A stretch of DNA of 16,693 nucleotides from CAXMST01 sp964196325 (GTDB taxonomy: Bacteria; Actinomycetota; Thermoleophilia; Solirubrobacterales; 70-9), in assembly GCA_964196325.1 (NCBI GenBank), contig CAXMST010000034.1, positions 1 through 16,693 on the forward strand. The letters are read 5' to 3'. Both the position numbers and the translations under genes were made by a program. Positions 1-6,982 of the stretch are shown in pieces. The notes beneath the pieces are model-generated. The model did not search any database. It had not been told where the DNA came from and saw only the letters and a program-made list of their open reading frames with translations. Positions within the stretch are counted from its first letter, which is position 1. Each line of letters begins with the position of its first letter.

Positions 1-486
1 GTCGTCGAGTTCGGCGACCTCCAATGCCCCGCCTGCGCGGCGTACTCAGAATCTGTGATTCCTGAGCTGATCTCAGGGCCGGTCAGCGCCGGTGACGCAC
101 AGCTCGAATTCCGCAACTTCAACATCATCGGGCCCGACTCCAATACCGCTGCAAAGGCGGCTCTCGCCGCCTCCGAGCAGGATCGCTACTGGCAGTTCGT
201 GGAGATCTTCTATCGCAACCAGGGGGCCGAGGAGAGCGGCTACATCGACGGCGAGTTCCTCACCGACATCGCCGTCGCCGCAGGTGTCGAGGATCTCGAC
301 GCCTGGAACGAGTCGCGGGCCGACCCGAAGTGGGACGCGACCCTGGCCGAGGCTCAGCAGCAGGCCGCGGAGGCGGGCTTCAACTCGACGCCCTCGGTCC
401 TGGTCGAGGGGCCGGGCGGGACCGAGGCGCTTGGCACCCCGGGCTCGGCGGCTGAGATCGAGGAGGCGATAACGCGGGCCGGCTGA
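1..486 (+). CDS. DsbA-like thiol-disulfide oxidoreductase, 5'-truncated
   Basis: The reading frame is open from base 1, so the N-terminus (probably a signal or anchor segment) lies outside the window; 161 residues are visible. The visible part starts in the first thioredoxin strand (VVEFGDLQCPACAAYS), with a CPAC redox pair at residues 9 and 12. It continues through a helical insert with a WQFVEIFYRNQ-type helix, typical of the DsbA/Thioredoxin_4 family. A cis-proline loop (NSTPSVLVEG, Pro131) precedes the last strand. Proteins of this family oxidise or isomerise disulfides in exported proteins; the exact partner cannot be read from the sequence. The gene converges on nuoE with only 12 bases between stop codons. 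Family assignment is firm; the specific role is inferred. Confidence 0.87.
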   Translation, partial: VVEFGDLQCPACAAYSESVIPELISGPVSAGDAQLEFRNFNIIGPDSNTAAKAALAASEQDRYWQFVEIFYRNQGAEESGYIDGEFLTDIAVAAGVEDLDAWNESRADPKWDATLAEAQQQAAEAGFNSTPSVLVEGPGGTEALGTPGSAAEIEEAITRAG

Positions 487-498
487 GGGGCCTAAGGC

Positions 499-1086
499 CT
501 ACTCGGCCTCCGCCACCCGCGGATCGGGTCGCGGCTCGCTGCCGCCCGCGGCAGGGCGCTTCGCCATCGCCTTCTCGGGAACGACCTCGGCGCCGCCGCG
601 CAGCTGCTCGACCACGGTGGCCGCGTCGGTGACGTCGAGCGGTCCGTAATAGCGCTCGTCGATCGAGGCCATCGGCGCGATGTCGCAGGCGCCGAGGCAC
701 TCGAAGCCGCTCACGTAGAGGTCGCCGCCCTCGCTCAGCGCCCCACCGTCGCCGGCGCTCTCGCGATCGGCGCCGGACGCCGCGCAGAAGGCATCGAGCA
801 GCTCGTCGGCGCCACGCATCCAGCAGGAGATGTTGGTGCAGACCAGGACCCGGTGCTGACCGGCTGGCTCCAAGTGAAAGAGGTCGTAGAAGCTGGCCAC
901 GGATTCGAGCTCCGCGGGGCGCAGGTCCATGACCTCGGCCGCCTGGGCGATGCCCTCCGGCGTACAGTAGCCGTCACGCGCCTGGATCAGGTACAGGGCT
1001 GGGAGGATTGCCGAGCGCTTCTCGGGGTAGAGCGCCATCAGGCGCTCGACCTCGGTCCGGAACTCGTCGCTGATCTCGGCCCTCAT
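499..1086 (-). CDS. nuoE: NADH-quinone oxidoreductase subunit E (NuoE)
   Basis: This is the 24-kDa-type subunit of the peripheral arm of respiratory complex I. It carries the N1a [2Fe-2S] cluster near the NADH/FMN site. The 195-residue product shows the thioredoxin-like fold of the family. The four cluster cysteines have the correct spacing: Cys83 and Cys88 (CTNISC) and Cys130 and Cys134 (CLGAC). The N-terminal helical part includes the usual YPEKRSAILPAL and VASFYDLF segments. The start is the ATG at 1086, which overlaps the nuoD stop as ATGA and implies translational coupling. A longer open frame upstream is only the shadow of nuoD. The last ~25 residues are a low-complexity Pro/Arg/Glu tail. 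It is the last gene of the block: nuoF does not follow, and a convergent DsbA-like gene sits there instead. Confidence 0.95.
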   Translation of the reverse strand: MRAEISDEFRTEVERLMALYPEKRSAILPALYLIQARDGYCTPEGIAQAAEVMDLRPAELESVASFYDLFHLEPAGQHRVLVCTNISCWMRGADELLDAFCAASGADRESAGDGGALSEGGDLYVSGFECLGACDIAPMASIDERYYGPLDVTDAATVVEQLRGGAEVVPEKAMAKRPAAGGSEPRPDPRVAEAE

Positions 1087-2381
1087 CGGTCGATCCCTCC
1101 GAGGATCGGATCGAGCAGGGCGAGGTTGCAGATCAGGTCGGCGACATAGCCCCCGATGGACATCTCGCGTAGCGCCTGCAGGTTGACGAAGCTCGGCTCC
1201 CGCATGTGGACCCGCGCCGGTTTCGCCGAGCCGTCGGCGACGACGAAACAGCCGATCTCCCCGCGTGGCGACTCGATCGGGTGGTAGACCTCGCCGGGCG
1301 GCACCCGGAAGCCCTCGGTGACCAGCTTGAAGTGGTGGATCAGCGCCTCCATCGAGGTGCCGAGCTCGTGCCGGGGCGGCAGCACGACCTTGCGATCGTT
1401 GGCGATCCAGGGACCCTCGGGCAGGCCGTCGAGGCACTGCTGGACGATCTTCACCGACTCCCGCATCTCCTGCAGCCGAACCTTGTAGCGGTCGTAGTTG
1501 TCGCCGACCGTGCCGACCGGAATATCGAACTCGAGCTCGGGGTAGGCGAGGTAGGGCTCGACCTTGCGCAGGTCCCAGGGCTCGCCCGCGGCGCGCAGCA
1601 GCGGCCCGGTAACGCCGAGCGCCAGGAGACGCTCCTTGGAGACGATCCCGACGTTCTTGGTCCGCTGCAGGAAGATCTCATTGCGATCCAAGAGCGCGGC
1701 GTACTGGTCGATCCGCGTCGGCATCTCGTCGACGAACTCGCGGACCTTGCGCTCGAAGCCGACCGGGATGTCCTCGATTACGCCCCCGACCTGGAAGTAA
1801 CGCGTATGCATGCGCTGGCCTGAGGACATCTCCATCAGGTCGAGGATCGTCTCGCGCTCGCGGAAGCAATACCAGAACATCGAGATCGCGCCGAGATCCA
1901 GTGCCGTGGTGCCGAGCCCGACCAGATGAGAGCTGATCCGGTTCAGCTCCAGGTGCAGCGTGCGCAGCCATTTCGCCCGCGGCGGGATCTCGAGCCCTAG
2001 CAGCCGTTCCACGGCGCCCACGAATGCCTCGGAGTTGAAGTAATAGGAGAGGTAGTCCATGCGCTCGACGAACGTGATTGCCTTCCAGTACGAGTGCTGC
2101 TCGCAGGACTTCTCGATGCCCGTGTGCAGGTAGCCGATCACCGGCTTGAGGTCGCGGACCACCTCGCCCTCGAGCGAGACCAGCAGGCGCAGCACCCCAT
2201 GGGTCGCGGGGTGGTGGGGCCCCATGTTGATCGTGAACAGCTCCTCCTCCCGCTCGAGCGCCGTGTGCTCGATCGGCGAGGTGCCGATGACCTCGGCCTC
2301 GGTCCGGCCGATCGCGTCGCGGCCGAGCTGTTCCATCGTGCGGGTCGTGTCGGCGATTCGTCCCTCGGTCGGCGCGGCCAT
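1083..2381 (-). CDS. nuoD: NADH-quinone oxidoreductase subunit D (NuoD)
   Basis: This is the 49-kDa-type subunit of complex I. With NuoB it forms the quinone-binding cavity at the junction of the peripheral and membrane arms. The 432 residues contain the family signatures INMGPHHPATHGVLR (about 51-65), the PVIGYLHTGIEKS stretch (80-92), MDYLSYYFNSEAF (108-120), and the C-terminal ESPRGEIGCFVV region (from residue 370). It ends in the usual DPILGGIDR-type tail. About 45 residues precede the core, longer than in many homologues. The ATG at 2381 has a good ribosome binding site (GGTAGGAG, three bases before it), which supports this start. The gene follows nuoC by six bases and overlaps nuoE by four. 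The shared ancestry with [NiFe] hydrogenase large subunits is known for the family, but the nickel-binding cysteines are absent here as expected. Confidence 0.97.
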   Translation of the reverse strand: MAAPTEGRIADTTRTMEQLGRDAIGRTEAEVIGTSPIEHTALEREEELFTINMGPHHPATHGVLRLLVSLEGEVVRDLKPVIGYLHTGIEKSCEQHSYWKAITFVERMDYLSYYFNSEAFVGAVERLLGLEIPPRAKWLRTLHLELNRISSHLVGLGTTALDLGAISMFWYCFRERETILDLMEMSSGQRMHTRYFQVGGVIEDIPVGFERKVREFVDEMPTRIDQYAALLDRNEIFLQRTKNVGIVSKERLLALGVTGPLLRAAGEPWDLRKVEPYLAYPELEFDIPVGTVGDNYDRYKVRLQEMRESVKIVQQCLDGLPEGPWIANDRKVVLPPRHELGTSMEALIHHFKLVTEGFRVPPGEVYHPIESPRGEIGCFVVADGSAKPARVHMREPSFVNLQALREMSIGGYVADLICNLALLDPILGGIDR

Positions 2382-2387
2382 CGACTC

Positions 2388-2918
2388 CTACCTCGCCCAG
2401 CCCGGGATCTCGTCCTCGGTGTTGGTGAAGATCACGGGATCGCCACCGATCGGGAAGTCGCGCCGCTGCGGCCAGCCGACGTAGTCCTCCGGCATCAGGA
2501 TCCTGCGCAGGTCCGGGTGGCCACGGAAAACGATTCCGAAGAAGTCGTAGACCTCGCGCTCCTGGTGCTCAGCCGTCGGGAAGATGTCGACGACGCTGTC
2601 GACCTCGGGCAGCACGTCGGAGCCGGGGTCCTCGAGCAGGCATTTGACCCGCAGGCGCTCCACCCTCGGCATGTTGAGCAGCTCGTAGTGCACGGCGAAG
2701 CGTGGGGTCTTCGGCAGGTAGTCGGCGCCGTGTACGGAGGCTAGGAACGCGTATTCCTGACCCGGCGCCTCCTTCAGGTACCTGAGCACCTTGCGCAGCG
2801 ACTCGGGCCCGACGATCAGGGCCGCCTGCGCGCGGTCGTAGCTGGTTCCGAGCACCGCCCCGTCGTAGCGGGTGTTGACCTCGTGGGCGATCAGTTCGAC
2901 CCCGGGGGCGTCGGGCAT
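2388..2918 (-). CDS. nuoC: NADH-quinone oxidoreductase subunit C (NuoC)
   Basis: This is the 30-kDa-type subunit of complex I, a cofactor-free peripheral-arm protein that packs against NuoD and NuoB. The 176-residue product carries the clear family signature around residues 119-155 (QEREVYDFFGIVF, then GHPDLRRILMPEDYVGWPQRRDFP). It is a stand-alone NuoC, not fused to NuoD as in enterobacteria. The ATG start overlaps the nuoB stop by one base (TGATG). There is no recognisable Shine-Dalgarno before it, so translation probably depends on coupling with nuoB. Length and motifs are complete. Confidence 0.95.
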   Translation of the reverse strand: MPDAPGVELIAHEVNTRYDGAVLGTSYDRAQAALIVGPESLRKVLRYLKEAPGQEYAFLASVHGADYLPKTPRFAVHYELLNMPRVERLRVKCLLEDPGSDVLPEVDSVVDIFPTAEHQEREVYDFFGIVFRGHPDLRRILMPEDYVGWPQRRDFPIGGDPVIFTNTEDEIPGWAR

Positions 2919-3652
2919 CAGGGCAGGTCCCGCTGGGGGCCGGGGACGCCGGCGTCATCGGAGAGTGGTCGTCTCGCGTCGGCGCCGGCCGCCGCCAGGG
3001 CCTCGGCCTCGGCCGCGATCTGCTCGGCGCTGGGCGTCACGGCGCCGACCAGGCGGCCGTCGGCCGGGGTGCTGCCGGCGCGCGATACGGGGATCGCCCC
3101 GGCCTGCTCGGAGCGCTCACCCTCCTCGGTGCCGTGGGCGCCATAGCGCGTGCGCCAGCCCAGCTCGGGCTCGCCGAGGATCTTGTTGCGGAGCTTGAGG
3201 ATCCCGTACATCAGTGCCTCCGGGCGCGGCGGACACCCCGGGATGTGGATGTCGACGGGGAGGAACTTGTCGGCGCCCTGGACCACGGCGTAGTTGCCGA
3301 ACATGCCGCCGGAGGACGAGCAGGCGCCCATCGAGAGCGCCCACTTTGGCTCCAGCATCTGGTCGTAGATGCGGCGGATGACCGGCACCATCTTGATCGA
3401 CACGCGGCCGGAGAGGATCAGCATGTCGGCCTGGCGCGGGGAGGCACGAAAGACCTCCGCTCCGTAGCGGGCCGTGTCGTAGCGGGCCGAGACCATTGAC
3501 ATCATCTCGATCGCGCAGCAGGCGAGCCCAAAGGTCGCCGGCCACATTGCATTGCCGCGAGCCCAGGCGACCGCCTTGTCGAAGGTTGTGGTCAGGACCT
3601 GCTCCTGGACGTAGTCGTCGAGCTCCTCCTCGCTGAGCAGACCGCGCTGCAT
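2918..3652 (-). CDS. nuoB: NADH-quinone oxidoreductase subunit B (NuoB)
   Basis: This is the PSST-type subunit holding the terminal [4Fe-4S] cluster N2, which passes electrons to quinone. With the ATG at 3652 the product has 244 residues. The N2 ligands are visible as adjacent Cys45-Cys46 (FGLACCAIEMM), Cys111 (SMGACSSSGG) and Cys140 (HIPGCPPRPEA). The core ends near residue 165. About 75 further Ala/Gly/Glu-rich residues form a tail longer than in many homologues. The start is uncertain: no clear Shine-Dalgarno precedes the ATG, and 86 bases separate it from the nuoA stop, unusual in this tight cluster. The frame stays open through that gap, but only ATA, CTG or ATC codons could serve as earlier starts. 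Confidence 0.94.
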   Translation of the reverse strand: MQRGLLSEEELDDYVQEQVLTTTFDKAVAWARGNAMWPATFGLACCAIEMMSMVSARYDTARYGAEVFRASPRQADMLILSGRVSIKMVPVIRRIYDQMLEPKWALSMGACSSSGGMFGNYAVVQGADKFLPVDIHIPGCPPRPEALMYGILKLRNKILGEPELGWRTRYGAHGTEEGERSEQAGAIPVSRAGSTPADGRLVGAVTPSAEQIAAEAEALAAAGADARRPLSDDAGVPGPQRDLP

Positions 3653-3738
3653 ATCGCGGGCCCGGAGCTGGCGGATCCGAAGATCCTCTGGGGAGCTCGG
3701 CTGATCGAGTGGCGACAGACCGCGGAGCTTGTGGCGTT

Positions 3739-4098
3739 CTATCTCCAGTTGAGGGCCCCTCTCCGCCAGACGAAGCCGAGCGCCACGAGCAGCAGCGAAA
3801 CGAAGACGCCGATCTCGACCAGCACGAAGATGCTGTCGGCCGCATTCAGGATGGCCCCGACCGGGTACAGGAAGACGACCTCGATGTCGAACAGGATGAA
3901 CAGCATTGCGACCATGTAGAAGCTGACCCCGAAGCGGAAGGTGCGCTGGATGTCGGAGGGCAGGCCGCACTCGTAGGCCTCGCTCTTGACCGGGTTCGGA
4001 CGGGAGGGGCCGAGCACCCGATTGAGGTTGCCGAAGAGGCCGCCGACGATGATGCCGAGTCCGGCGAAGACGATGATTGGTAGGTAGCTCTGGAGCAC
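3739..4098 (-). CDS. nuoA: NADH-quinone oxidoreductase subunit A (NuoA)
   Basis: This is a small membrane-arm subunit of complex I (ND3 family) with three transmembrane helices, at about residues 5-25, 58-82 and 88-110 of 119. The loop between helices 1 and 2 contains the conserved YECG motif, near the quinone-site loop that moves between active and deactive states in mitochondrial ND3. Helix 2 has the family's FILFDIEVVFLYP pattern. The start is a GTG at 4098, chosen because a good Shine-Dalgarno (GAGGAAA) lies just upstream; no in-frame ATG fits better. This is the first gene of nuoABCDE and is divergent from the small membrane protein at 4173. Confidence 0.95.
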   Translation of the reverse strand: MLQSYLPIIVFAGLGIIVGGLFGNLNRVLGPSRPNPVKSEAYECGLPSDIQRTFRFGVSFYMVAMLFILFDIEVVFLYPVGAILNAADSIFVLVEIGVFVSLLLVALGFVWRRGALNWR

Positions 4099-4128
4099 AA
4101 TTTCCTCGCCGGTCCGCTTACCGTTCGC

Positions 4129-4134
4129 ACTCTA
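4129..4134 (-). promoter_or_regulatory. Candidate -10 box of the nuoA operon
   Basis: On the minus strand TAGAGT matches the TAnnnT pattern and lies 30 bases before the nuoA GTG. That spacing would give a leader of about 23 bases containing the Shine-Dalgarno. The same hexamer occurs in the opposite direction at 4157-4162 for the divergent gene. No convincing -35 box was found. Confidence 0.35.
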
Positions 4135-4156
4135 CCCGACCCCGGCCCCGCGGCTC

Positions 4157-4162
4157 TAGAGT
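4157..4162 (+). promoter_or_regulatory. Candidate -10 box of the small membrane protein gene
   Basis: TAGAGT (TAnnnT) lies ten bases before the ATG at 4173, so transcription would begin within a few bases of the start codon. This agrees with the absence of a Shine-Dalgarno. Confidence 0.35.
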
Positions 4163-4172
4163 TGCGCGGCCA

Positions 4173-4598
4173 ATGGTCGGCCTACATCTGATTCTCGGCA
4201 TCACGGTGATCGCGGCGAACCTCGGCGCCGGGGTTTGGGGTGCCGGAGCCTGGTATCTGCGACGGCCCTCGGTCGGGTTCTGGTACCTGCTGCGCTTCGC
4301 CCAGCTCGCCGTCGTCCTGCAGGTCGCGCTGGGTGGCCTACTGCTGCTCTTGGGGCGCGAGGCGGCCGATCTGCACTACGTCTATGGCGTCCTGCCGCTC
4401 CTGGTCTCCCTGCTCGCCGAGGGCGCCCGCTCGATCGCCAACGAGCACGAGCTCGAGGGCCTTGACTTCGACGCGCTTCCCCGGGAACGCCAGGCCGCGG
4501 TGGCCGCAGCGATCGTCCGCCGCGAGACGGGGATCATGGCGGTTTCCGCCCTGGTCATCCTCGGGCTGGCGCTGCGTGCGGCGCTGCTCCAGATCTAG
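4173..4598 (+). CDS. Small four-helix integral membrane protein
   Basis: I do not recognise a named family. From the ATG at 4173 the product has 141 residues with four likely transmembrane helices (about 4-28, 37-61, 67-84 and 120-139). A charged loop (about 85-117) separates helices 3 and 4. Histidines sit at membrane positions 5 (GLHLILGI) and 68 (DLHYVYGVL). The segment around QVALGGLLLLLG followed by LHYVYGVL recalls the heme-ligand helices of heme A synthase or b-type cytochromes, but this is a resemblance by eye only. An open frame extends upstream to 4077; I chose 4173 because the extension is Arg/Ser-rich and overlaps nuoA. It is divergent from nuoA and convergent with the flavin reductase. 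Confidence 0.72.
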   Translation: MVGLHLILGITVIAANLGAGVWGAGAWYLRRPSVGFWYLLRFAQLAVVLQVALGGLLLLLGREAADLHYVYGVLPLLVSLLAEGARSIANEHELEGLDFDALPRERQAAVAAAIVRRETGIMAVSALVILGLALRAALLQI

Positions 4599-4610
4599 AT
4601 CGGGCGGTCC

Positions 4611-4631
4611 CCCCGGGCCCCGGGCCCCGGG
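4611..4631 (+). repeat. Three tandem CCCCGGG units between convergent genes
   Basis: CCCCGGG is repeated exactly three times, from 12 bases after the stop of the membrane protein gene to one base before the stop of the flavin reductase gene. The unit is nearly self-complementary, so either strand could form strong hairpins and it may act as a two-way transcription barrier. There is no T-tract, so it is not a classical intrinsic terminator. Confidence 0.6.
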
Positions 4632-4632
4632 C

Positions 4633-5130
4633 TCAGTCGAGGCGCATGTAGGCGCCGTCGGCGAAGACCAGCGGCTCACCAGGTCGTTGCGAGATCGCCT
4701 CGACCTCGCCGGTGACGATCACGTGGTCGCCGCCGGCGAGCACGTCGCGCATCGTGCAGGCGACGAACACGATCGACGCGTCCAGATGTGGGATCCCCTC
4801 CCAGTCGCGCCAGGCGACGCCCTCCCATTTCGCGGCCTGCGGGAGCTTGCGGCCGAAGTCACGGGCCAGCCCGGCGTCGCCGGAGCCGAGCACGTTGATC
4901 CCGAAGCGACCCGCGGACTCGACCGCCCGCAGGGTGCGCGAGCCGCGGTCCAGGCACGCGAGCATCAGGGGCGGCTCGAGTGACAGCGACGTCACCGCGT
5001 TGGCCGCCAGCCCGGCCGGGCCGTCGTCGGTCGAGGCCGTGACGACGGTCACCCCGGTTGGGAATCGACCCATCGCCGAGCGCAGCTCGGTGGGGTCGAT
5101 CGGCGGGGGTGGGGAGTCCGCGGGAACCAT
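4633..5130 (-). CDS. Flavin reductase-like FMN-binding protein
   Basis: The 165-residue product matches the flavin reductase-like domain, which covers flavin reductases of two-component monooxygenases such as HpaC and RutF. The N-terminal MGRFPTGVTVVTA motif (about 20-32) is followed by LAANAVTSLSLEPPLMLAC (41-59), a region that contacts the flavin phosphate. GDHVIVTGEVE (134-144) with its Gly-Asp-His is the classic end of the fold. Such proteins use NAD(P)H to reduce FMN or FAD for a partner oxygenase. No oxygenase is adjacent, so the partner is unknown. The ATG at 5130 has GAGG about eight bases upstream. A proline-rich segment (residues 4-12) precedes the domain. It is divergent from the cytochrome c gene with 31 bases between starts. 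Confidence 0.9.
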   Translation of the reverse strand: MVPADSPPPPIDPTELRSAMGRFPTGVTVVTASTDDGPAGLAANAVTSLSLEPPLMLACLDRGSRTLRAVESAGRFGINVLGSGDAGLARDFGRKLPQAAKWEGVAWRDWEGIPHLDASIVFVACTMRDVLAGGDHVIVTGEVEAISQRPGEPLVFADGAYMRLD

Positions 5131-5146
5131 CTAGGGCCTCGGAAAG

Positions 5147-5152
5147 TATGAT
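5147..5152 (+). promoter_or_regulatory. Candidate -10 box of the cytochrome c gene
   Basis: TATGAT matches TATAAT at five of six positions and lies nine bases before the GTG start, giving a nearly leaderless transcript. On the other strand CATACT (5145-5150) overlaps it and could serve the divergent flavin reductase gene. Confidence 0.45.
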
Positions 5153-5161
5153 GCCGCCCGC

Positions 5162-5632
5162 GTGCGACCCCTACTCGTCCTGATCGCCACAGCGTCCGCG
5201 GCACTCCTGTTCGCCGCCTGCGGCAGCGAGGGAATTTCCGTTTCGACCGACGACCCCACCTACAAGGGTGCTGAGCTGTTCGCCGAGCGCTGCGCTGGAT
5301 GCCACACGATCTCGGCGGCCGGCACGCAGGGTTCGGGCGAGCGCCTGGTCCGCGCTCAGGGGCCGAATTTCGATGAGCGGACTGAGAGCTTCGAGGATGC
5401 GCTGTTCGCGATTCAGAACGGCGGCTTCTCGGGCGCGATCATGCCCCAGAACATCGCGGTCGGTGAAGATGCCGTGGAAATCGCCCGCTTCCTCGAGGAG
5501 TGGTCGGGCAAGGACGTCGACAACCCGGTGCGGCCGACCGCCCAGGAAGAGGGCGACCTGGCGGCGCAGGAGAGCGGCGAGCCAGAGCCCGAGAGCGACG
5601 ACTCCTCGGGCACCGACGCAGCGGGCGGCTAG
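5162..5632 (+). CDS. Class I cytochrome c lipoprotein
   Basis: The 156-residue protein begins with a lipoprotein signal peptide ending in the lipobox LFAAC, with Cys20 as the acylated residue, so it is probably anchored on the outer face of the membrane. A single heme c site CAGCH (Cys44, Cys47, His48) follows, and Met94 in AIMPQN is the likely sixth ligand. The domain ends near residue 115. A ~40-residue acidic Gln/Glu/Ser/Asp tail follows. The likely role is electron transfer in respiration, perhaps towards a cytochrome oxidase; the partner is not visible. The GTG at 5162 is the only start that gives a proper signal peptide; the two upstream ATGs are out of frame. The gene ends four bases before serS. 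Confidence 0.9.
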   Translation: MRPLLVLIATASAALLFAACGSEGISVSTDDPTYKGAELFAERCAGCHTISAAGTQGSGERLVRAQGPNFDERTESFEDALFAIQNGGFSGAIMPQNIAVGEDAVEIARFLEEWSGKDVDNPVRPTAQEEGDLAAQESGEPEPESDDSSGTDAAGG

Positions 5633-5636
5633 CCCC

Positions 5637-6914
5637 CTGCTGGACCTGAGGCGCATCCGGGAGGATCCCGCCGCGACCCGGGCGGCCCTCGCGCGGATTG
5701 GCGCCGACTCCGACCTCGATCAGCTGCTGCGGCTGGACGGCCGCCGGCGCGAGCTCTTACCGGAGGTCGAGGGCCTGCGGTCGCAGCGCAATGTGGCCTC
5801 CGATGCGATCGGCGAGGCGAAGCGGAGGGGCGAGGAGGCGGCGGCGGAGATCGGGCGGATGCGTGAGCTGTCGGCCCGAGTGAAGGCCCTCGAGGGCGAG
5901 CTCGGCGAGGTCGAGGAGGAGCGCGGCCGACTCGCCGCGACCCTGCCCAATCCGCCGGATCCCGAGGCGCCCGACGGCGACTCCGACGAGGATGCCGTGC
6001 CGCTTCGCGAGGTCGGCGAACGCCCCAGCTTCGAGCACGAGGTGCGTGATCATCTGGAGATCGGGCGGGCCCTTGGCCTGATTGAGACCGAGAAGGCGGC
6101 CCAGGCGTCGGGCTCCCGGTTCGCCTATCTCCTCGGTGACCTGGTGCTGGTCGAGCTGGCCCTGATCCGTTACGCGGTCGAGTTGCTTGGTGAGCGCGGC
6201 TGTACCCCGGTGGTGCCGCCCGTGCTGGTTCGCGAAGGCCCGCTGTTCGGCACCGGGTTCTTTCCGGGCGAGCGCGAGATGATCTACGAGGTTGGCGCCG
6301 ATCAGCTCTTTCTGGTCGGGACCTCCGAGGTCTCGCTCGCGGCGCTTCACGCCGACGAGATCCTTGATCCCGAGCAACTGCCGATCCGCTACGCGGGTAT
6401 CTCCACCTGCTTTCGGCGCGAGGCCGGCGCCGCCGGCAAGGACACGCGTGGAATCTTCCGCGTGCACCAGTTCGACAAGGTCGAGATGTTCAGCTTCGTG
6501 CAGCCCGGGGACTCGGCCGATGAGCACCGGAGGCTGCTCTCGATTGAGGAGGAGATTCTCGCCGGGCTGGAGATCCCCTACCGGGTGGTCGACATCGCGG
6601 CCGGCGATCTCGGCGCCCCGGCGGTACGGAAGTTCGACTGTGAGGCCTGGATTCCGAGCCAGGAGCGCTATCGCGAGCTGACCTCGACCTCGAATACGAC
6701 CGATTACCAGGCTCGGCGCATCAACTGCCGCTACCGCCGACGCGAGGGGGCGAGCCCCGAGCCGGTCCACACCCTGAACGGGACCGCGGTTGCGGTCGGC
6801 CGCACGCTGATCGCGATCATCGAGAACCGCCAGCGCGCTGACGGCTCGGTCTCGGTTCCGCCCGCCCTGGTCGAGCGCGGCGCTCCGGCCCAGCTCGGCC
6901 CCCCACGGGCGTAG
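5637..6914 (+). CDS. serS: Seryl-tRNA synthetase, apparent CTG start
   Basis: This class II aminoacyl-tRNA synthetase charges tRNA-Ser. The product has 425 residues, the normal length. The N-terminal coiled-coil arm that grips the tRNA spans about 25-105. Motif 1 is near 190-205 (PVVPPVLVREGPLF) and the serine-binding TSE triplet is at 229-231. Motif 2 is CFRREAGAAGKDTRGIFR (258-275). The NTTDYQARR segment and motif 3 (NGTAVAVGRTLIAIIENRQ, 381-399) complete the active site. The canonical N-terminus (M)LDLRRIRE aligns with CTG at 5637, four bases after the cytochrome stop. No ATG, GTG or TTG lies between the upstream gene and this point. The first in-frame GTG (5793) would remove half the tRNA arm. 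A true CTG start or a single-base sequence error are both possible. Confidence 0.93.
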   Translation: MLDLRRIREDPAATRAALARIGADSDLDQLLRLDGRRRELLPEVEGLRSQRNVASDAIGEAKRRGEEAAAEIGRMRELSARVKALEGELGEVEEERGRLAATLPNPPDPEAPDGDSDEDAVPLREVGERPSFEHEVRDHLEIGRALGLIETEKAAQASGSRFAYLLGDLVLVELALIRYAVELLGERGCTPVVPPVLVREGPLFGTGFFPGEREMIYEVGADQLFLVGTSEVSLAALHADEILDPEQLPIRYAGISTCFRREAGAAGKDTRGIFRVHQFDKVEMFSFVQPGDSADEHRRLLSIEEEILAGLEIPYRVVDIAAGDLGAPAVRKFDCEAWIPSQERYRELTSTSNTTDYQARRINCRYRRREGASPEPVHTLNGTAVAVGRTLIAIIENRQRADGSVSVPPALVERGAPAQLGPPRA

Positions 6915-6982
6915 CCTGGCGGTGAACGCGGCGGCGTCGTTTTCCTCCGGCGGCCGGAAGTTGCCCAGTCCCGCGCGGCGGG

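Noticed and set aside
5757..6770. A 337-codon open frame on the minus strand opposite serS
   Set aside because: It is the complement shadow of a high-GC gene with clear family motifs on the plus strand; its own protein shows no recognisable pattern.
6915..6982. Short TCCGG/CCGGA hairpin between serS and the SPFH gene as a two-way terminator
   Set aside because: The stem is only five pairs; the nearby T run lies on the wrong side for either transcript.
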